NCBI RefSeq assembly: GCF_964199755.1
Contig: NC_133910.1
Location: forward strand, 8,082,501-8,146,500
Direction of reading: 5' to 3'
Origin: Larus michahellis
Lineage: Eukaryota; Chordata; Aves; Charadriiformes; Laridae
Length of the DNA stretch: 64,000 bases
Shown: in pieces, positions 1-12,210 of the stretch
How positions within the stretch are numbered: the first letter of the stretch is position 1
How the letters are laid out: every line of letters starts with the position of its first letter
Made by a program: the position numbers and the translations under genes
Notes under the pieces: model-generated
Told to the model about the DNA's origin: nothing
Database searches by the model: none
What the model saw: the letters and a program-made list of their open reading frames with translations, nothing else

Positions 1-1724
1 GCTTTGAGGCTGCCTCGTTAGAAATCCTTCTTCTCTCCCAGGGAGCGGGGCTGATCACCCCTTCTCCTAGGGCTGATTTCCTCCGGCCGCTGGGAATTAT
101 TCCCCCAGAGCTGTAAAATCGTTGAGCCGAAGGGATGAGGTTTGAAGCAGGATGGGATCCGGGTGCTCTGGGGCTGGCAGGAGCTTGGTGTCCCCAGGCT
201 GGCACCCTGTCCCCTCCCCCTGGCGCGAGCAGCAGCTGGAAGGAGTTATCCTCCCAGGATGGGATCCCGAGCCACCGGGGCAGGCTCAGAGCATCCTTTA
301 AAATGCCGGGGCAGCGGGTTGTGGCCAGGCTGAGCTCGGGCAAGGATTTAGACCAGGGTTAGTGCAGATCAGTTTTTTCCCTGGCTGGAAAAAACAACTG
401 GGAAGAGGGTGAAAGCGCGGTGGGCAGAGGCAGCCGTCCCCTGCCCGGTCCCGGTGCTTGCATGGGGCCGGCGATGCCCAGCCAGGGCCGGGAGGATGGG
501 GAAAACAAACCCTCTCGGGAAGGAAGGACTGATTTGGCATTTCAAGGTGGTTTTCCAAATCCTGTTAGCCAGCGCTGCCCCGGCCTTGCAGAACTGGATT
601 GTTTTTCACTGGTCACCCCCAAATTTCCGAGAATTAAAAGAAAAAAAATCCCGCCCTCACCCTCGAGGCATTCCCAGTGCTTGCGCTCGCCCGAGGGACG
701 CATGGCTGCGGGCGATGTTTCCCAGCCTTCCCACGGCATAACGAAACTCCCCGTCCACGCTCAGCGTCCCTCACCGCACGCTCCCCTGCCCCGCGCTTCC
801 CCTGGGAAAACCAGCCCCAGCGCTGGGAGCTGCCGGAGGCATTGCAGGGGGTGCGAGGGAAGGGGGGGTCCGGAGCCCTCCCGCAGGGCAGCCCCTCGCC
901 CACGGGCAGCCCGTGCTGATGGCTCCGGCTGCAGATCTCACTGCTGGGAGTTGGGGGGTAAATGGGATAATGATGGAGGAGTTGGGGGAAATTTTCTCAG
1001 TTTGGGGTGGAGGGGGGATGGCACACACCCCTCTGGGGACGTTAGGGGGACAGATGAGGTCCCCCTTGCTCCCCCGCTCCCCTGCAGCTCTGCTGGGGAC
1101 TGCCCCGGCCATACGCGCTGCTGGGTGCAAATGGCAGCTCGCGGGGGGGGCCGCAGGCGTTAATTGAGCAGGAGGCGTAACGAGGCCGCAGCGCTGCTCC
1201 TTCACCCCGGGGCTGGGGGGACAAACAGCCCCCAGGAGCTGGGGCAGGGCCGGGGGGGCGCAGCTCAGGTCCCGGGGGGGGGGACGTCGGTCAGGCTGGG
1301 AGCCTTCAGAGAGCGGCAGCGCCAGTCTCCGGCCCCCTCCCCTTCCCTCCTCATCCCCCTTTGGAGTGCGTATAATAAAGCAGCTTTTCAGCTGCGGCTG
1401 CAGTGATAGATCAGGAAGAATTGTATGAGTCTATTAAAGTCTGTGTGTCTCTGAATGGAGACTGTGGCTAAGCCAGGCGCCAGGCTCGCGCATTGAACCA
1501 GATGTGGAGAGGCGCCATCCTTTCCAGCCACTGAATCTGAGAGGCTGCAGGCTTCACACGCAAGGAAACTGGAGTGCACATGGCAGGGGAGCCGGGGGAG
1601 CGCCGGGGAGCACATGGCAGCGCCGGCGGGAGCGGGGGGCGTTGGGGAGGGGGCAGAGGCCAGGGGCTGCGGGGAGCAGCCCAGGTACGGGGCTGGAGCG
1701 GAGGCATTGGTGCAGCGGGGTTGT

Positions 1725-2545
1725 GCCGCCCCGGGGTGTGGGGCTGCCCCCCGAGTCGTGCAGGGCACTGCAGTGTGTATTAGATAGATTATACATTGTA
1801 TAGGGGGGCTGCCTTGCACCCCAAGTCGTGCAGGGGGGCTGCGTTGTACCCCAGGTCATGCAGCACAGTGCGTGGGAGGGGATTGCGTTGCACCCCGAGT
1901 TACACAGGGCATTGCAGTGTGGGTATGGGGGGGCTGCACCCCAAACTGTACAGGACATTTCAGTGCGTGTGTGGGGAGGTGTGTTGCATTGCACCCCAAG
2001 CTGTATGGGACATTGCAGTGTATATTATATAGAATATATTGTATAGGGGGGCTGCATTGCACCCCTATACAGTGTGATGCAGGGGGACTGCGTTGTACCC
2101 CAGGTCGTGCAGCACATTGCTGGGGGGGGAGGTTGCGTTGCACCCCAAATCGTACAGGACATTGCAGTGTGTGTGTGTGGGGGGGTATTGCGTTGCACCC
2201 CGAGCTGTACAGGACGTTGCAGTGTGTGTATGGGGGGGCTGCATTACACCCTGAGTTGGGGAGTGGGGGTGTGTTGCGTTGTACCCCAGGTCACGCAGCT
2301 CACTGCTTTGTGGGGGGATTGCGTTGAACCCCGAGTCATCCAGGGCATTGCAGGGGGAGGGAGTGCTGCATTGCACCCCGAGGCATGCAGGGGGATCGCG
2401 TTGTACCCCAGGTCATGCAGGGCATCGCTTGGGCGGCGGGGGGGCGGATTGCACCCCGAGGTGTACAGGGCACCGCGGTCTGTGTAGGTGGGGGGGCTGC
2501 ATCGCACCCTGAGCCGTGCAGGGCACTGCAGGGGCTGGGGGGGTG
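1725..2545. repeat. Irregular G-rich minisatellite
   Basis: About 16 imperfect head-to-tail units share the core TTGCACCCCGAGTCGTGCAG, followed by a variable spacer such as GGGCATTGCAGTGTGTATGG. Unit starts fall 28 to 67 bases apart, so the array is irregular, probably with higher-order units of about two cores. The plus strand has many runs of four or more G. Two internal copies also carry AT-rich inserts (near 1780 and 2025) that closely resemble each other, which suggests duplication of larger blocks. Confidence 0.85.
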
Positions 2546-2999
2546 TTGGGGTGCAGGGGAGCGCAGAGGGGACCCCGCACACGGCGCTTGGGTGGGGGGG
2601 AGCAAAGAGCCGGGTCCGGCAGCAGCACAGATGAGGAGGGCGCAGGACGGGGGACAACGGGCAGGGGCAGCTCCTGCCTCCAAACCCACTGGCGCTGCGG
2701 GGCTGCTCCTGTCCGGGAACGGGAAAGAGGAGGAAGGGAGAAGGGGCAGAGGGAAGGATGAAAAAGTTAGGACAGAAGGAAGGCAGGAAAGACAGAAGGA
2801 TGCCATCCCGCTGCGGATAGCCGTGGCCGGCGGCTTGGGGTGGCTGGTTGCCCCATGGACTGGGATTCCACATCCCAAGCAAAGGTGTAAAGCATCCATG
2901 GGGTGCTGGGGAGGGGACATGGGTGACACGGGGCCGTCCTGGGCTCGGCTCGGCCGCCATGCTCCTTCCTCACCAATTTCACTTTCTTGGCTGGGCCGG

Positions 3000-3130
3000 C
3001 CACATGGCTGTAATTTGGGGGTTGTAAATACCTCAGGGGAATTTTTAAATTAAAAAAATAACTGTTTTCATTTAAATTAAAAGACATTGAAGCATTTCTA
3101 TTAGTATTAGAGGTTTATAAAACCTAAAAC
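3000..3130. promoter_or_regulatory. AT-rich island, candidate conserved element
   Basis: A sharp AT-rich block rich in TTTAAATTAAA and ATTAG-type homeodomain core motifs sits inside GC-rich DNA. Such islands in introns of homeobox genes are often conserved enhancers. This is inferred from composition only. Confidence 0.3.
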
Positions 3131-3655
3131 AAATGTCAGAACTAAACTACCAGGCAGGCACACCGTCCACTTTGCAAAGCCCTTCGCGTGTTCAGCACGA
3201 CCCGGTTACCCATCGGGGGTGAAGTTTTAATGAGATTTGTATGAGAGTGCCCGGGGGTCCCCATCCTGCACCCTCGGTCCCCAACCACCGGTGCCAGTGT
3301 GTCCCCCACTTTACTCCTGGCTGGGTTTTGGGGCCTCAGCCAGTCTGGTGCTGGGGTTGGGGTCCCCAGTGTGGCAAAGTGGTGCTCGGGCTCCCCAGGG
3401 ACCCGGAGGGAATGAAAGCTTTGGGGTGACGAGGGTGAGGATCTCAGCGCCGCCGGGCTTTGGAGGAGTGGGACCTCGATGCAGCTGCCCCCACCCTGGC
3501 ATCTCCCAGGTGTCCCCTGGTGTCCTCCCTGTGGCCAGAACCTGCCTCCAGCAACCTGCCTTCTGTCCCCACTGTCCCCACCATCCCCGCCATCCCTGCC
3601 GTCCCTGTGCACGGCTCTGCTTTAACCTGGAAACAGTTAACCGGGCTGGGTTTTT

Positions 3656-3686
3656 AGAAAAAAAAAAAAGAAAAGAAAAAAAAAAG
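3656..3686. repeat. A-rich simple repeat
   Basis: An A/G tract made of A runs broken by single G bases. No flanking retroposon body was recognised. Confidence 0.8.
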
Positions 3687-4774
3687 ATACGAGCCACTTA
3701 TTAAAATGAATGTTTTACAATAAATTTGGCGAGAGGCCACCGACCTCAAATGAAAACCAGACCGGAGGACAGCGATGCTGCTTGCTGGCGAGGGTTTCCG
3801 GGATGCCTGTGCGTGCCGGCGCCCACGAGTGTCCTCCTCGGATCGCCGGTGGGATGGGGTCCTGGCTGGGGGCTTGTGCCCATCCACACCCTGGCCAAAC
3901 GTGCCAGTGTCCCCGGTCCAGAGATGCCGGCGGTGGCTGCAGGATGGGCTCTTGGCAGGTGCCGGCGCTCACTGATAAAACACGGGCTCAGTGGCATCTT
4001 GGCCTGGGTGTGAAAAACACCCAAATGGCCTCAAAAAAGAGAGGGGAGCTGGGTCGGTGGAAGGAGGTGACAGGAGGGGACACTGTGGGGGTTCCCACCA
4101 TTCCCCCCTGGTTCCTGCCCATCCTCTTCCCCCACCTTGGCAATGACCCTGATGCGGTGGGGTCTGTGCTTTAACCTGGTGGGCTGGGCTTGGGACTCAG
4201 TGCCAGAAGCCATTGGGGCTGGCTTGCTGTGGGCTTTTGCTTATTAAATTTCAAGAAACCACCTTTTTTTGTGGGGGCGGAGTGGGGAGAGGAAGGCTGG
4301 GATTGCCATGCCAGGGGTCCCTGGCCGGCAGCCAGCCCTCTCCACGGCGTTCCTGCTATGTAGCCCTGGCTGATTAGTCTTATTTTTGAAACACCACGCA
4401 AACGTCCCAGGGAGCTCTCGACGCCGTGATGGTCCGAGGCACCCGCCATCCCGTCCCCTTCCCAACCCCCCAGAGAAACCCACTTTGCAGTTAAGGCTGA
4501 GTTTTCGGTGGAGCTTTGCAAGCGCAGGCGGGGTGCCGCTCTCGGGGCCAGCGCTTGCACAAGTCTCATTAGCGTTAATTAATTACACATGCCCTGTGCC
4601 CTGGTGGGAAACTGTAACTTGTTATGTCAGGCGGCCGCGTGTGAACGATGTCGGTTGGCACCTCTGCGGCTGCATCATGGATGCACCAAATGGTACCTAA
4701 AACATTTACGGGACAGGGAGAGAAGCAGCGGCTGCCATGCTCAGCCCTGATGCGGGACGGTGGGGTCCATCCGT

Positions 4775-4830
4775 CCTGGCATCATCCATCCCGGCATTGT
4801 CCATCCCGGCATTGTCCATCCCGGCATCCC
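4775..4830. repeat. Short tandem repeat, 15-base unit
   Basis: Three to four copies of CATTGTCCATCCCGG-like units lie head to tail. Confidence 0.75.
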
Positions 4831-5744
4831 CCTGGCCCATGGCTGTGGGCAGCCACCGTGGCTGTCCCCTCTGCCCGGACCCCCGCTGCGGTGCCCAGGG
4901 GTGACCCAAACCCCAGCATTTCGGCAGCGGGGCCAGGGCCGGCTGTTTCCCCGCCCCACAGAAGCCCGTTCACACATCTGTTAGCCATCACCGGCGCTGC
5001 CACTCTCCGCGCGCAGCTATTTTAATGCGCAGCATAAACAGCGCTGGCAAAGCTGCATCCCAGGTGGGTGCCCGGGGGCTTCGTCCCCAGGGGCATCTCG
5101 GGGTGCTACAGCGGTGCAAGACGCAGGACAGCCCCGGTGCTGGTCTCGTCCCACCACGAGAAGGTCTCCTGGCCAGCAGATGAAAGCAAACCCCCCCAGT
5201 GAATGCCTCCTCGCCGGGGAAGCTCCCGGCCGCCGGCGGCTGGGGGAGAGCCAGCGCCTTTTGTTGGTCCCCGGGCCTCCACCACGGGGGCTGGCAGATT
5301 CGTGGGAGAACAAAATTAAAATTCCTGCTCCCCCGTCGGTCGGTGCTGCTCTGTACTTGGCCCGGCTCAGCGCTGCAAACCCACCGTGCTGCCTGTTCCT
5401 GAGGTGCTTGGCTGTGCCGTAAGGGCTTCAGGTCGTCTGGCCAAGTGGCTCGTGCCACTTATGGCCCTGTGGCCGTGAGCATCTGCCTGAGGAGCCCTTT
5501 GGTCTGACTCAGCCTCCTGGAGCATCCCTGGGCAAAGCCGGGAGCCACAGCATAACACGCACCACATCCCTGTATCTATCCTCTCTCCCCCTCTTTGGCA
5601 TTGGCAGGGGACATCCCGGACCGGCACCAGTGTGGATGAGTTTTCGGAGGCTTGGCACAGCCCCAGCCCCATCTAGGAAAGGGGGGCCCCAGAGGGGAGT
5701 GAAGCCCCTTGAGCTGCACGTTCCCCCAGCGCGAGCAGGGAAGA

Positions 5745-5920
5745 TCAGAGAATCATACAATCATAAAATCATAGAATGTGTTGGGTCAGAAGGGACCTTT
5801 AAAGGTCACCTAGTCCAGCCCCCCTGCAGTGAGCAGGGACATCTTTGACTAGATCAGGTTGCTCAGAGCCTCATCAAGCCTGGCCTTGGATGTCTCGAGG
5901 GATGGGGCCTCCACCAGATG
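5745..5920 (-). mobile_element. CR1 LINE 3' fragment
   Basis: Read on the minus strand this is the 3' end of a chicken-repeat-1 LINE. The plus strand opens with ATCATAGAAT-type terminal repeats, then GGGTCAGAAGGGACCTTTAAA and the GAGCAGGGACATCTTTGACTAGA block typical of one CR1 subfamily. Only the last ~175 bases of the element are present, the usual 5' truncation. The fragment near 30.1 kb carries the same subfamily block. Confidence 0.9.
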
Positions 5921-8900
5921 CCAGACCCTGACCACGCAAAGCCAACTGGGGCACCTGGTGGTGACCGCTGCAGTGCCACCATCCCCGGCAAACTCCCGCA
6001 GAGGATGGACCTTTCCTGGGAGGCTTTTCTCCTCGCCCTGCCATCCCTTGGTGGGAAAATCAGGATATCCAGGGGGGAGCAGCACCCTGGCTCGTCCCCT
6101 GCTCGGCTTCTCGGCAGCTCCATCCCCACTGAGACCTGACACAATGGAGGCGATGGCGGCGCTGGAGCCGGGACAGCCCATTGTGTCGGGCTGCGGTTGC
6201 AGCCTCCTCCGAGCGCACGGGATGCTCTTGGCAGCTCCTGAAAGCCCCTTGCTAGGCTGGGGTCACCCACCGCACGGGCATGGCCCTGGGAGGGAATTTC
6301 TCGCTTGAAGATCACCAAGCCCAAGGGATGCGCTCGGCGCCCTGGGACCCGGGCTGGATGCCCTGGGCTGGTGCCACCTGTCCGTGGGCGCAGCCAGGCA
6401 GTCGGAGCCCCGTGGCCCTGCACAATGGCTCCCCGGGAGCACGGGAGCCAGGCGGCTGGGAAAGCACAGCAAGAGGCTTTGCCGAGCCCCGCACTGTGCG
6501 CCAACGCCATTGCCTGGCTTTCAGGGCTGTTTCTGGAGCGGTTGTTTCGGAGGCGGCTGGCGGTGCCAGGCTCTGTGGTCTGGATCCTGCCACAGGGTTG
6601 GGGCCAGGGCCAGGATACTGGGGTGCATCCCGGAGCCGGTGAGCCTGGCAGCGGGGTCTGTCCACATCCCCTTCTCCAAAGATCTGTCCCCAGACAAATC
6701 GTTCCCACTCTGGGTAAAAGGTGGATGACAGCACCATCTCCCCCAGCCGCCCGGGAGAGCAGGAGGGGAATTTTTCATGCTGCTCATCCCTCTCCCACCG
6801 GAGCTTTGGGGCCAAAGATGTTCCCCAGCCCCTTCCCAAGGCTTGACAGCATCCCACCGACCCTGCCTTCTCCTTCAGGGAACGTGGCTGCAATTAATTC
6901 ATTAAATGCTTCCGCTGACGCAGGAGCCAGCCGTGCCAAAACACCATTCCCGGATTCTGGCCCCAGCTGGGCGAGGACCGTGCCGGGCTGCGCACAAGCC
7001 TCCGGCTGGGGCAGGACCCTCTGGTGTGGCGGGGAGGGCTCTGAAGTGTTCAGGGAGGGCTTGGCACATCAAGATGACTGCAGCCCCATGGATTTCACCA
7101 GCTTTCAACTTGTCCTCTCTAAATCACAGAGCACGACTCGGCTGGCCAGGCCCTTACCTGGCTTCTCCAGCATCTAGTTTCCCTCTCTTCATCCCCTTCT
7201 TCTTCATCCCCTCTCCCTGCCCTCCTCACTGTGACCTCCTGATCTTGTCCCTCTTGCATACTTGGATTTGCAGCAGATAAATCACTGCCACCCTTGCTGG
7301 AGAAGCTTTGAGCCAGCTTTGAATCTGCTCACGGCTCTCACCGGTGAATTTGGTGGCTGCTGCTGGGCTGGGACTGTCCCCGAGAGAGGCAGCATCACGC
7401 AACACAGGGCTCCTCCTTTCCAGGTTCCCTCTGGTCCCAAAACCCAGCTAAGCATCACGTTCCCACTGCGTTTGCTGCACTAAAGATAAGGATGAGCCAA
7501 AAAAGGCTGTCATGCCACAGTCGGGTTGCAAGCACAGGTTGGACACATCCCCGCTGGGATGCAGGGATGCTGCCGGCTCAGAGAGCTCTCCAGGACCTTT
7601 CCCATGTTGTTCAGGCTTTCGGTGAGATATGCCACGATGGGCGTTGGGACACCGCACGCCATCCCCAGCATCGCCGCCGAGCAGTGATTCCAGCTCCTGG
7701 GGGTGCCGGGGGAAAAGCCTCCTGGGCTCGGGGGGTGCAGCCGTGCCTGGAGCATCCCCGGGGTCGCAGCACCGCTGGGCAGGATCCTCCCGAAAACCGG
7801 GCGTCCGCATGGCCGGGGGCAGCGAACCGCGGCACTGGGTGGTTTCTGGCTGGTGCGGCGGCAGCTCTATAACCATAAAACAGTCTGCTGCTGCCTGTCA
7901 GTGAGCGCAGGCGAAGGCCCTCCCGGGACAGCCTTGGCCTCTTTCTTGGTCCAGGCTTTAGCTGCTCCTTTTTAACACAGACACTTTTCCCCCAGCAAAA
8001 CTGGCAGCCTGTAAAAACGTGTCAGCGTTTCAGTTTTTTCACAATTAATGAGGTGAAACATCCTCGGAAACATTTCGCTGTAATGTTTCTCCAGTAGCTG
8101 AGACTTGCCCCTCTCTTAAATTTTTCATGTACGCCACTTGAGCCGGGAAAGTTTCCTTCGGACTCAGCACATTTGGACCCCCCCCAGCTTCAATTCTCCT
8201 CACCGCCACCGGAGCCTCCGACCTTCCCGGGGTCTTCGGGAGGCTGGGGCTGGGCTGGAGGGGGAGCAGGGACAGTGGTGGGTCAGGATGAGGAGGTCAG
8301 AGCCTGCTCCTGGCAGTGGGGGAGCCCGGGAAAGGGCTGGCAGCCCCCATTCCCCCGGGACACCCTGTCCCCTGTGCCTGCGGGTTGTTCCCGGGGTGGG
8401 TTTGGACCTCGCAGCATCGTGCGGAGCAAAGCCGAGACCGGCACCCTGTGGGTAGGGGCTGGTGGCCCCAAGGGGCTTCTCCCCTGGGTAGTGGGGTGAA
8501 ACCACCCAGAAAACAGAGTTACGCCGATAAGGTTTTGCCCCTGAGCTGCGACGCCGTGTTGGTGCCGTGCACCCAGGCCGGGCTCACCGGTGGGTGCAGG
8601 AAAGGCACCACAGCTGGGCGACCCAGCACACGTGGAGGGGCACCTTCCCGGCTGCTTCTCAGCCCCCCCAGGCTTCCCAAGATGATCTGGGGAGATTAAA
8701 GACCTGTAGCGGCGCAGGCAGCTCCCACCATCACTTCTGCAACAAACCCTGTGATGCCTGCGCCCGCGAGCGGGGACAAGCCCCCAGCTCCCCTTTGGCT
8801 TGTGGAGCATCCCTCCTGCCATCCCTCCTCCCGCAAAGCCCCAGTGCGGGCAGGAAACACCCCCCCCGGGGGCTCCAAAGCTGTCCCCAGCCTTGTCCCA

Positions 8901-9168
8901 AGACAGGGCAGTGCTGGCAGTAGCTGGAAAAGGGGTTCAGCTGCACTCGGCTGCCGTCACACCCCAAATCTCCCCCTGCCTTTGGGTGTCTCAGCTGATG
9001 GCTATGGGATAAAAAGGAGCTGGAGTTGGGGGACGCCATGGGGGGGGCAATTCCCAAAACACGAGAGCTTTACTCTGGCGCTGCTCGCCACGATCCGAAG
9101 GGAAACGCTTCCTCCCCATCGCATGATTTAGAGGAACAAGTTAAACAATTGCACATGAAACTTTGGCG

Positions 9169-9213
9169 GACGTCATCGCCGGAGCTCTCCCCGCTTCCCC
9201 CGAGTATATAAAG
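9169..9213 (+). promoter_or_regulatory. CRE plus TATA box
   Basis: A CRE-like GACGTCAT (9169-9176) lies about 29 bases before TATATAAAG (9205-9213). This is promoter-like spacing in the middle of what should be a PRRX2 intron. A Kozak-context ATG follows 45 bases after the start of the TATA motif. No transcript evidence can be seen from sequence. Confidence 0.4.
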
Positions 9214-9249
9214 GGATGAAGGGAGTCCATATGTTTACCGAGAGAGACC

Positions 9250-9348
9250 ATGGGAGAAACGAAAGACATCATTGTTTTTCCAAAGGATTTCTTGGCTGTA
9301 AAAGGCCTCCACCACCCTGCGGCTTCCCTGATGAAGGCCCAGCGTTAA
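9250..9348 (+). CDS. Possible small ORF downstream of TATA box
   Basis: A 32-codon frame opens with GACCATGG, a strong initiation context, and ends at TAA. The peptide begins MGETKDIIVFPKDF and has no motif I recognise. It is listed only because a CRE and TATA box lie in the right place upstream. It could equally be chance within a conserved enhancer, or an alternative first exon of PRRX2 whose splice donor I cannot identify. Confidence 0.2.
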   Translation: MGETKDIIVFPKDFLAVKGLHHPAASLMKAQR

Positions 9349-9680
9349 TTTGTTAAATCCACATCAAGTGCCCGGAGAACCCGTTGTTTATTTTTGCTAA
9401 TTCAGCCGGCCGAGATCAAATTGGGGTTTTATTTGTTAAGGATAAACCTTAATTAATAAAAGCTATTTATTTGGTTAGAGCCGGCCGCAGCCTGAGGGTC
9501 AGATATGCCACGATCATTATTTCAAGTAAAACAAACCCAAAACGTCTCTCAACAGTTTGAAAAACGTAGAAACTTAGAGGGCTGAATTTATTTGTCTTAG
9601 GAAGAATTTACAGCTAATTCCCTCCAGGCTATTTCAACCCTTAAATTATACCCAAGAAGAAAAAAAGGGGAAAAAAAATG
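9320..9680. promoter_or_regulatory. AT-rich candidate enhancer in PRRX2 intron
   Basis: This block contains many TAAT/ATTA cores, including CTTAATTAATAAAAG, between two GCCGGCC motifs, and is far more AT-rich than its surroundings. Homeobox-gene introns often carry such conserved enhancers. Function is inferred from composition and position only. Confidence 0.35.
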
Positions 9681-12010
9681 CCATTCCAGGCAGAGAAGGG
9701 ATGTAAAGGGTACGGCAGATTTGATCATTTGGCTGGGATGGGGGGTGAAAAATTTAAAGCTTAAAAGGTCTTTGGCAAACTGCTCGCAAATAAATGGAAC
9801 GCGTGAAATAATTTAATGGCAGAAAACTGTTCGGGGCTCCGGGGTCCGCGGCACAATGGAAAATGAAACACATTGGAAGAGATGGAGCCTGGGTTTTTTT
9901 GGAAGAGAGGGTTGAACACACTCCCTCCCGGCATGGCTCCTGAAAAAGGGGGGCATTTGCACCCCAAAAGCCAAGTGGCAGAGCCGGAGCCGGTAAAACC
10001 TGTCCCAGGAGGTGGTGGTGCACGCGGCGGGGGGGGTTGCGGCATCATCCAGGGGACAGACAGGCTTGCAGTCGGACAAGGTGACCGTCGTGGGTCGCAA
10101 GGACGATGCCGGGCTGACGCTGCGCTCTAGGGTGAGCATTTTGCAAAGAAACCCCCCAAACTGGATGTCCAGAGGGGACCCGCCTCGCAGTGGGAGACTG
10201 AGCATGGCTGGCGATGGAGCCCACCACCGAAAGCCATCCCGAGGGATGAGCCGCCCTGCCGGAGCACCCCTGCCCAGGGACGTCGCCATCCCCGGGGATC
10301 AGGCGCGCGAGCGGCTGGGAGTGTACATGCTGGTTAGGTCTGGCTCACAGCTGCACGGAGGTCGTTTATCGCTCGCTAATGGAGGTCGTAAGTCAAAGCC
10401 GAAGCCTCGGTGGAAATCTAGTGAAAATTACCTCTTTACAGCACTCGGCGGCTGCTGGGCGGGAGGCTGGGGGCCCTGCCAGCGTGAGGGCCCCCCTTTG
10501 GCAAGCCCCACGCCCAGGCTCCGGCAGCTGAAACCTGCCGAGTCCTTCCTATGGAAAACTAATGGAAGCACGGAGGGAAAAGGCAAGAGCCAGAAAAGTG
10601 GGCTTGGTTGGCGCTCAGCTGAACCAGCACAGCCCCGACCCGGCGGCGCTGGGGCCGCTGCCTTTGCAAATGGGGCAGGACCGGTCAATCCACAGCTCCC
10701 GGCGTCAGCGCGGCTTGCCAGCACGGTCCAGGCTTCCCAGAGTCAGTGTTCCTCCATGGAGAAGGGTTTTGGGGTGACTCCCAGCACCCCCATGGCATCC
10801 CCAGGGCACCCGCAGCTCTCGGGCAGGCAGCATCGCCTGAGGTCGGGCATCGCGGAGAGGGGGCTGGAGGTTACCCAGGCTGCATCCAGCACCCCAAAAC
10901 TCACCCACATCGTGGACAAAAAGACTCATGACTTTTCTAACACGCTGGGGCAATTTAAGGCTTTTTTTTGTCAAGTACACTGCTCTGCGCAAAGCCCCTG
11001 CACCTCCCTCTCCCCATCCTCCCCCTCATGTCATCTTTCGTTATTCGGTAACGTTATCCCCTCCGTTTTCCCCCTTCCCCTGCATTTTTTTTTCCCTTTA
11101 GCGGAAATTGTAATCAGTGGAAGATAAATACGCCAAAGGCAAAGGTGGCTGGGGGGTGGCTCAGGAGCCCCTCTGACCTCGGGGTTGGACAATCAACCAA
11201 TGCCTCCAGCCGTGCCCCACATGAAACCCCCAAATCATAACTGACAAAGGCAAGGGTTCGGCTCTCCCCGTAACCTCCCTGAGCTCTGCTTTGGGGCACA
11301 AGAAAGATGGTGGCGAGCTGGTTTTTGGACTTTGTGCAATCACAAAGTCTAATTCCTGGAAGGCCATTGGGGCGCGGAACCAATTCCGACTCCTCCATCA
11401 AGGTGCCAGCGAGTCTGGTTAAATGCGATTCCCGCGGATGGGTGGCAGCGAGACAGCAGGGGGTCTTCAGGGACCCAACCCATCCCATTCCCTGTTCTCT
11501 TCCGATGCTGCAGAGTGCTTAGTGGTGCTCATTTTAGGAAAGCTGATTTGGGGTTATTAAAGCATCTTTGATAGAAGCGATCCGGCCCGACTTTGCACGC
11601 TGTAAACCTGTCAGACGCACGCCGCCGGCAATTAGGGTGGCATTTATCTAGTCCCACAAGCCTGCGATGCCTGAGCTAATGGGGAAAAGATGTCGATCCG
11701 CTACCGAGGCTCGTCCTTGAGCAGAACAGAGGACCCAGGCGGGCGCCCCAGGCAGGAGCTGCCTCCCTGCAGTACGGAGATGGGGTGGAAAATGGGGTGG
11801 GAAAATGAACGTAGCAGAGAATTGAGCTGGAAAGCAAAGGTTTCTGTGGGGGACTGGGGAGTTCTGAGCTACACTGGGGCACAGTGTGCTTTAGGGGAGG
11901 TGTGAGTAGGTGGGGGAAGGTGTTTTGGCCATCAGCGCCCTCTGAGAAGCTTCCTGGAGCATCCCCCAGGGTTTTGTGGTCAGGAGAAGGTCCCTCCGTT
12001 AAAACCAGCG

Positions 12011-12210
12011 NNNNNNNNNNNNNNNNNNNNNNNNNNNNNNNNNNNNNNNNNNNNNNNNNNNNNNNNNNNNNNNNNNNNNNNNNNNNNNNNNNNNNNNNNN
12101 NNNNNNNNNNNNNNNNNNNNNNNNNNNNNNNNNNNNNNNNNNNNNNNNNNNNNNNNNNNNNNNNNNNNNNNNNNNNNNNNNNNNNNNNNNNNNNNNNNNN
12201 NNNNNNNNNN
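12011..12210. other. Assembly gap of 200 N
   Basis: 200 undetermined bases. The true length is unknown. Flanking sequence is not exon-like. Confidence 1.

Noticed and set aside
10012-11127. 371-codon plus-strand open frame
   Set aside because: Starts at a non-ATG codon in GC-rich intron. The composition is low-complexity and matches no family, as expected by chance at this GC content.
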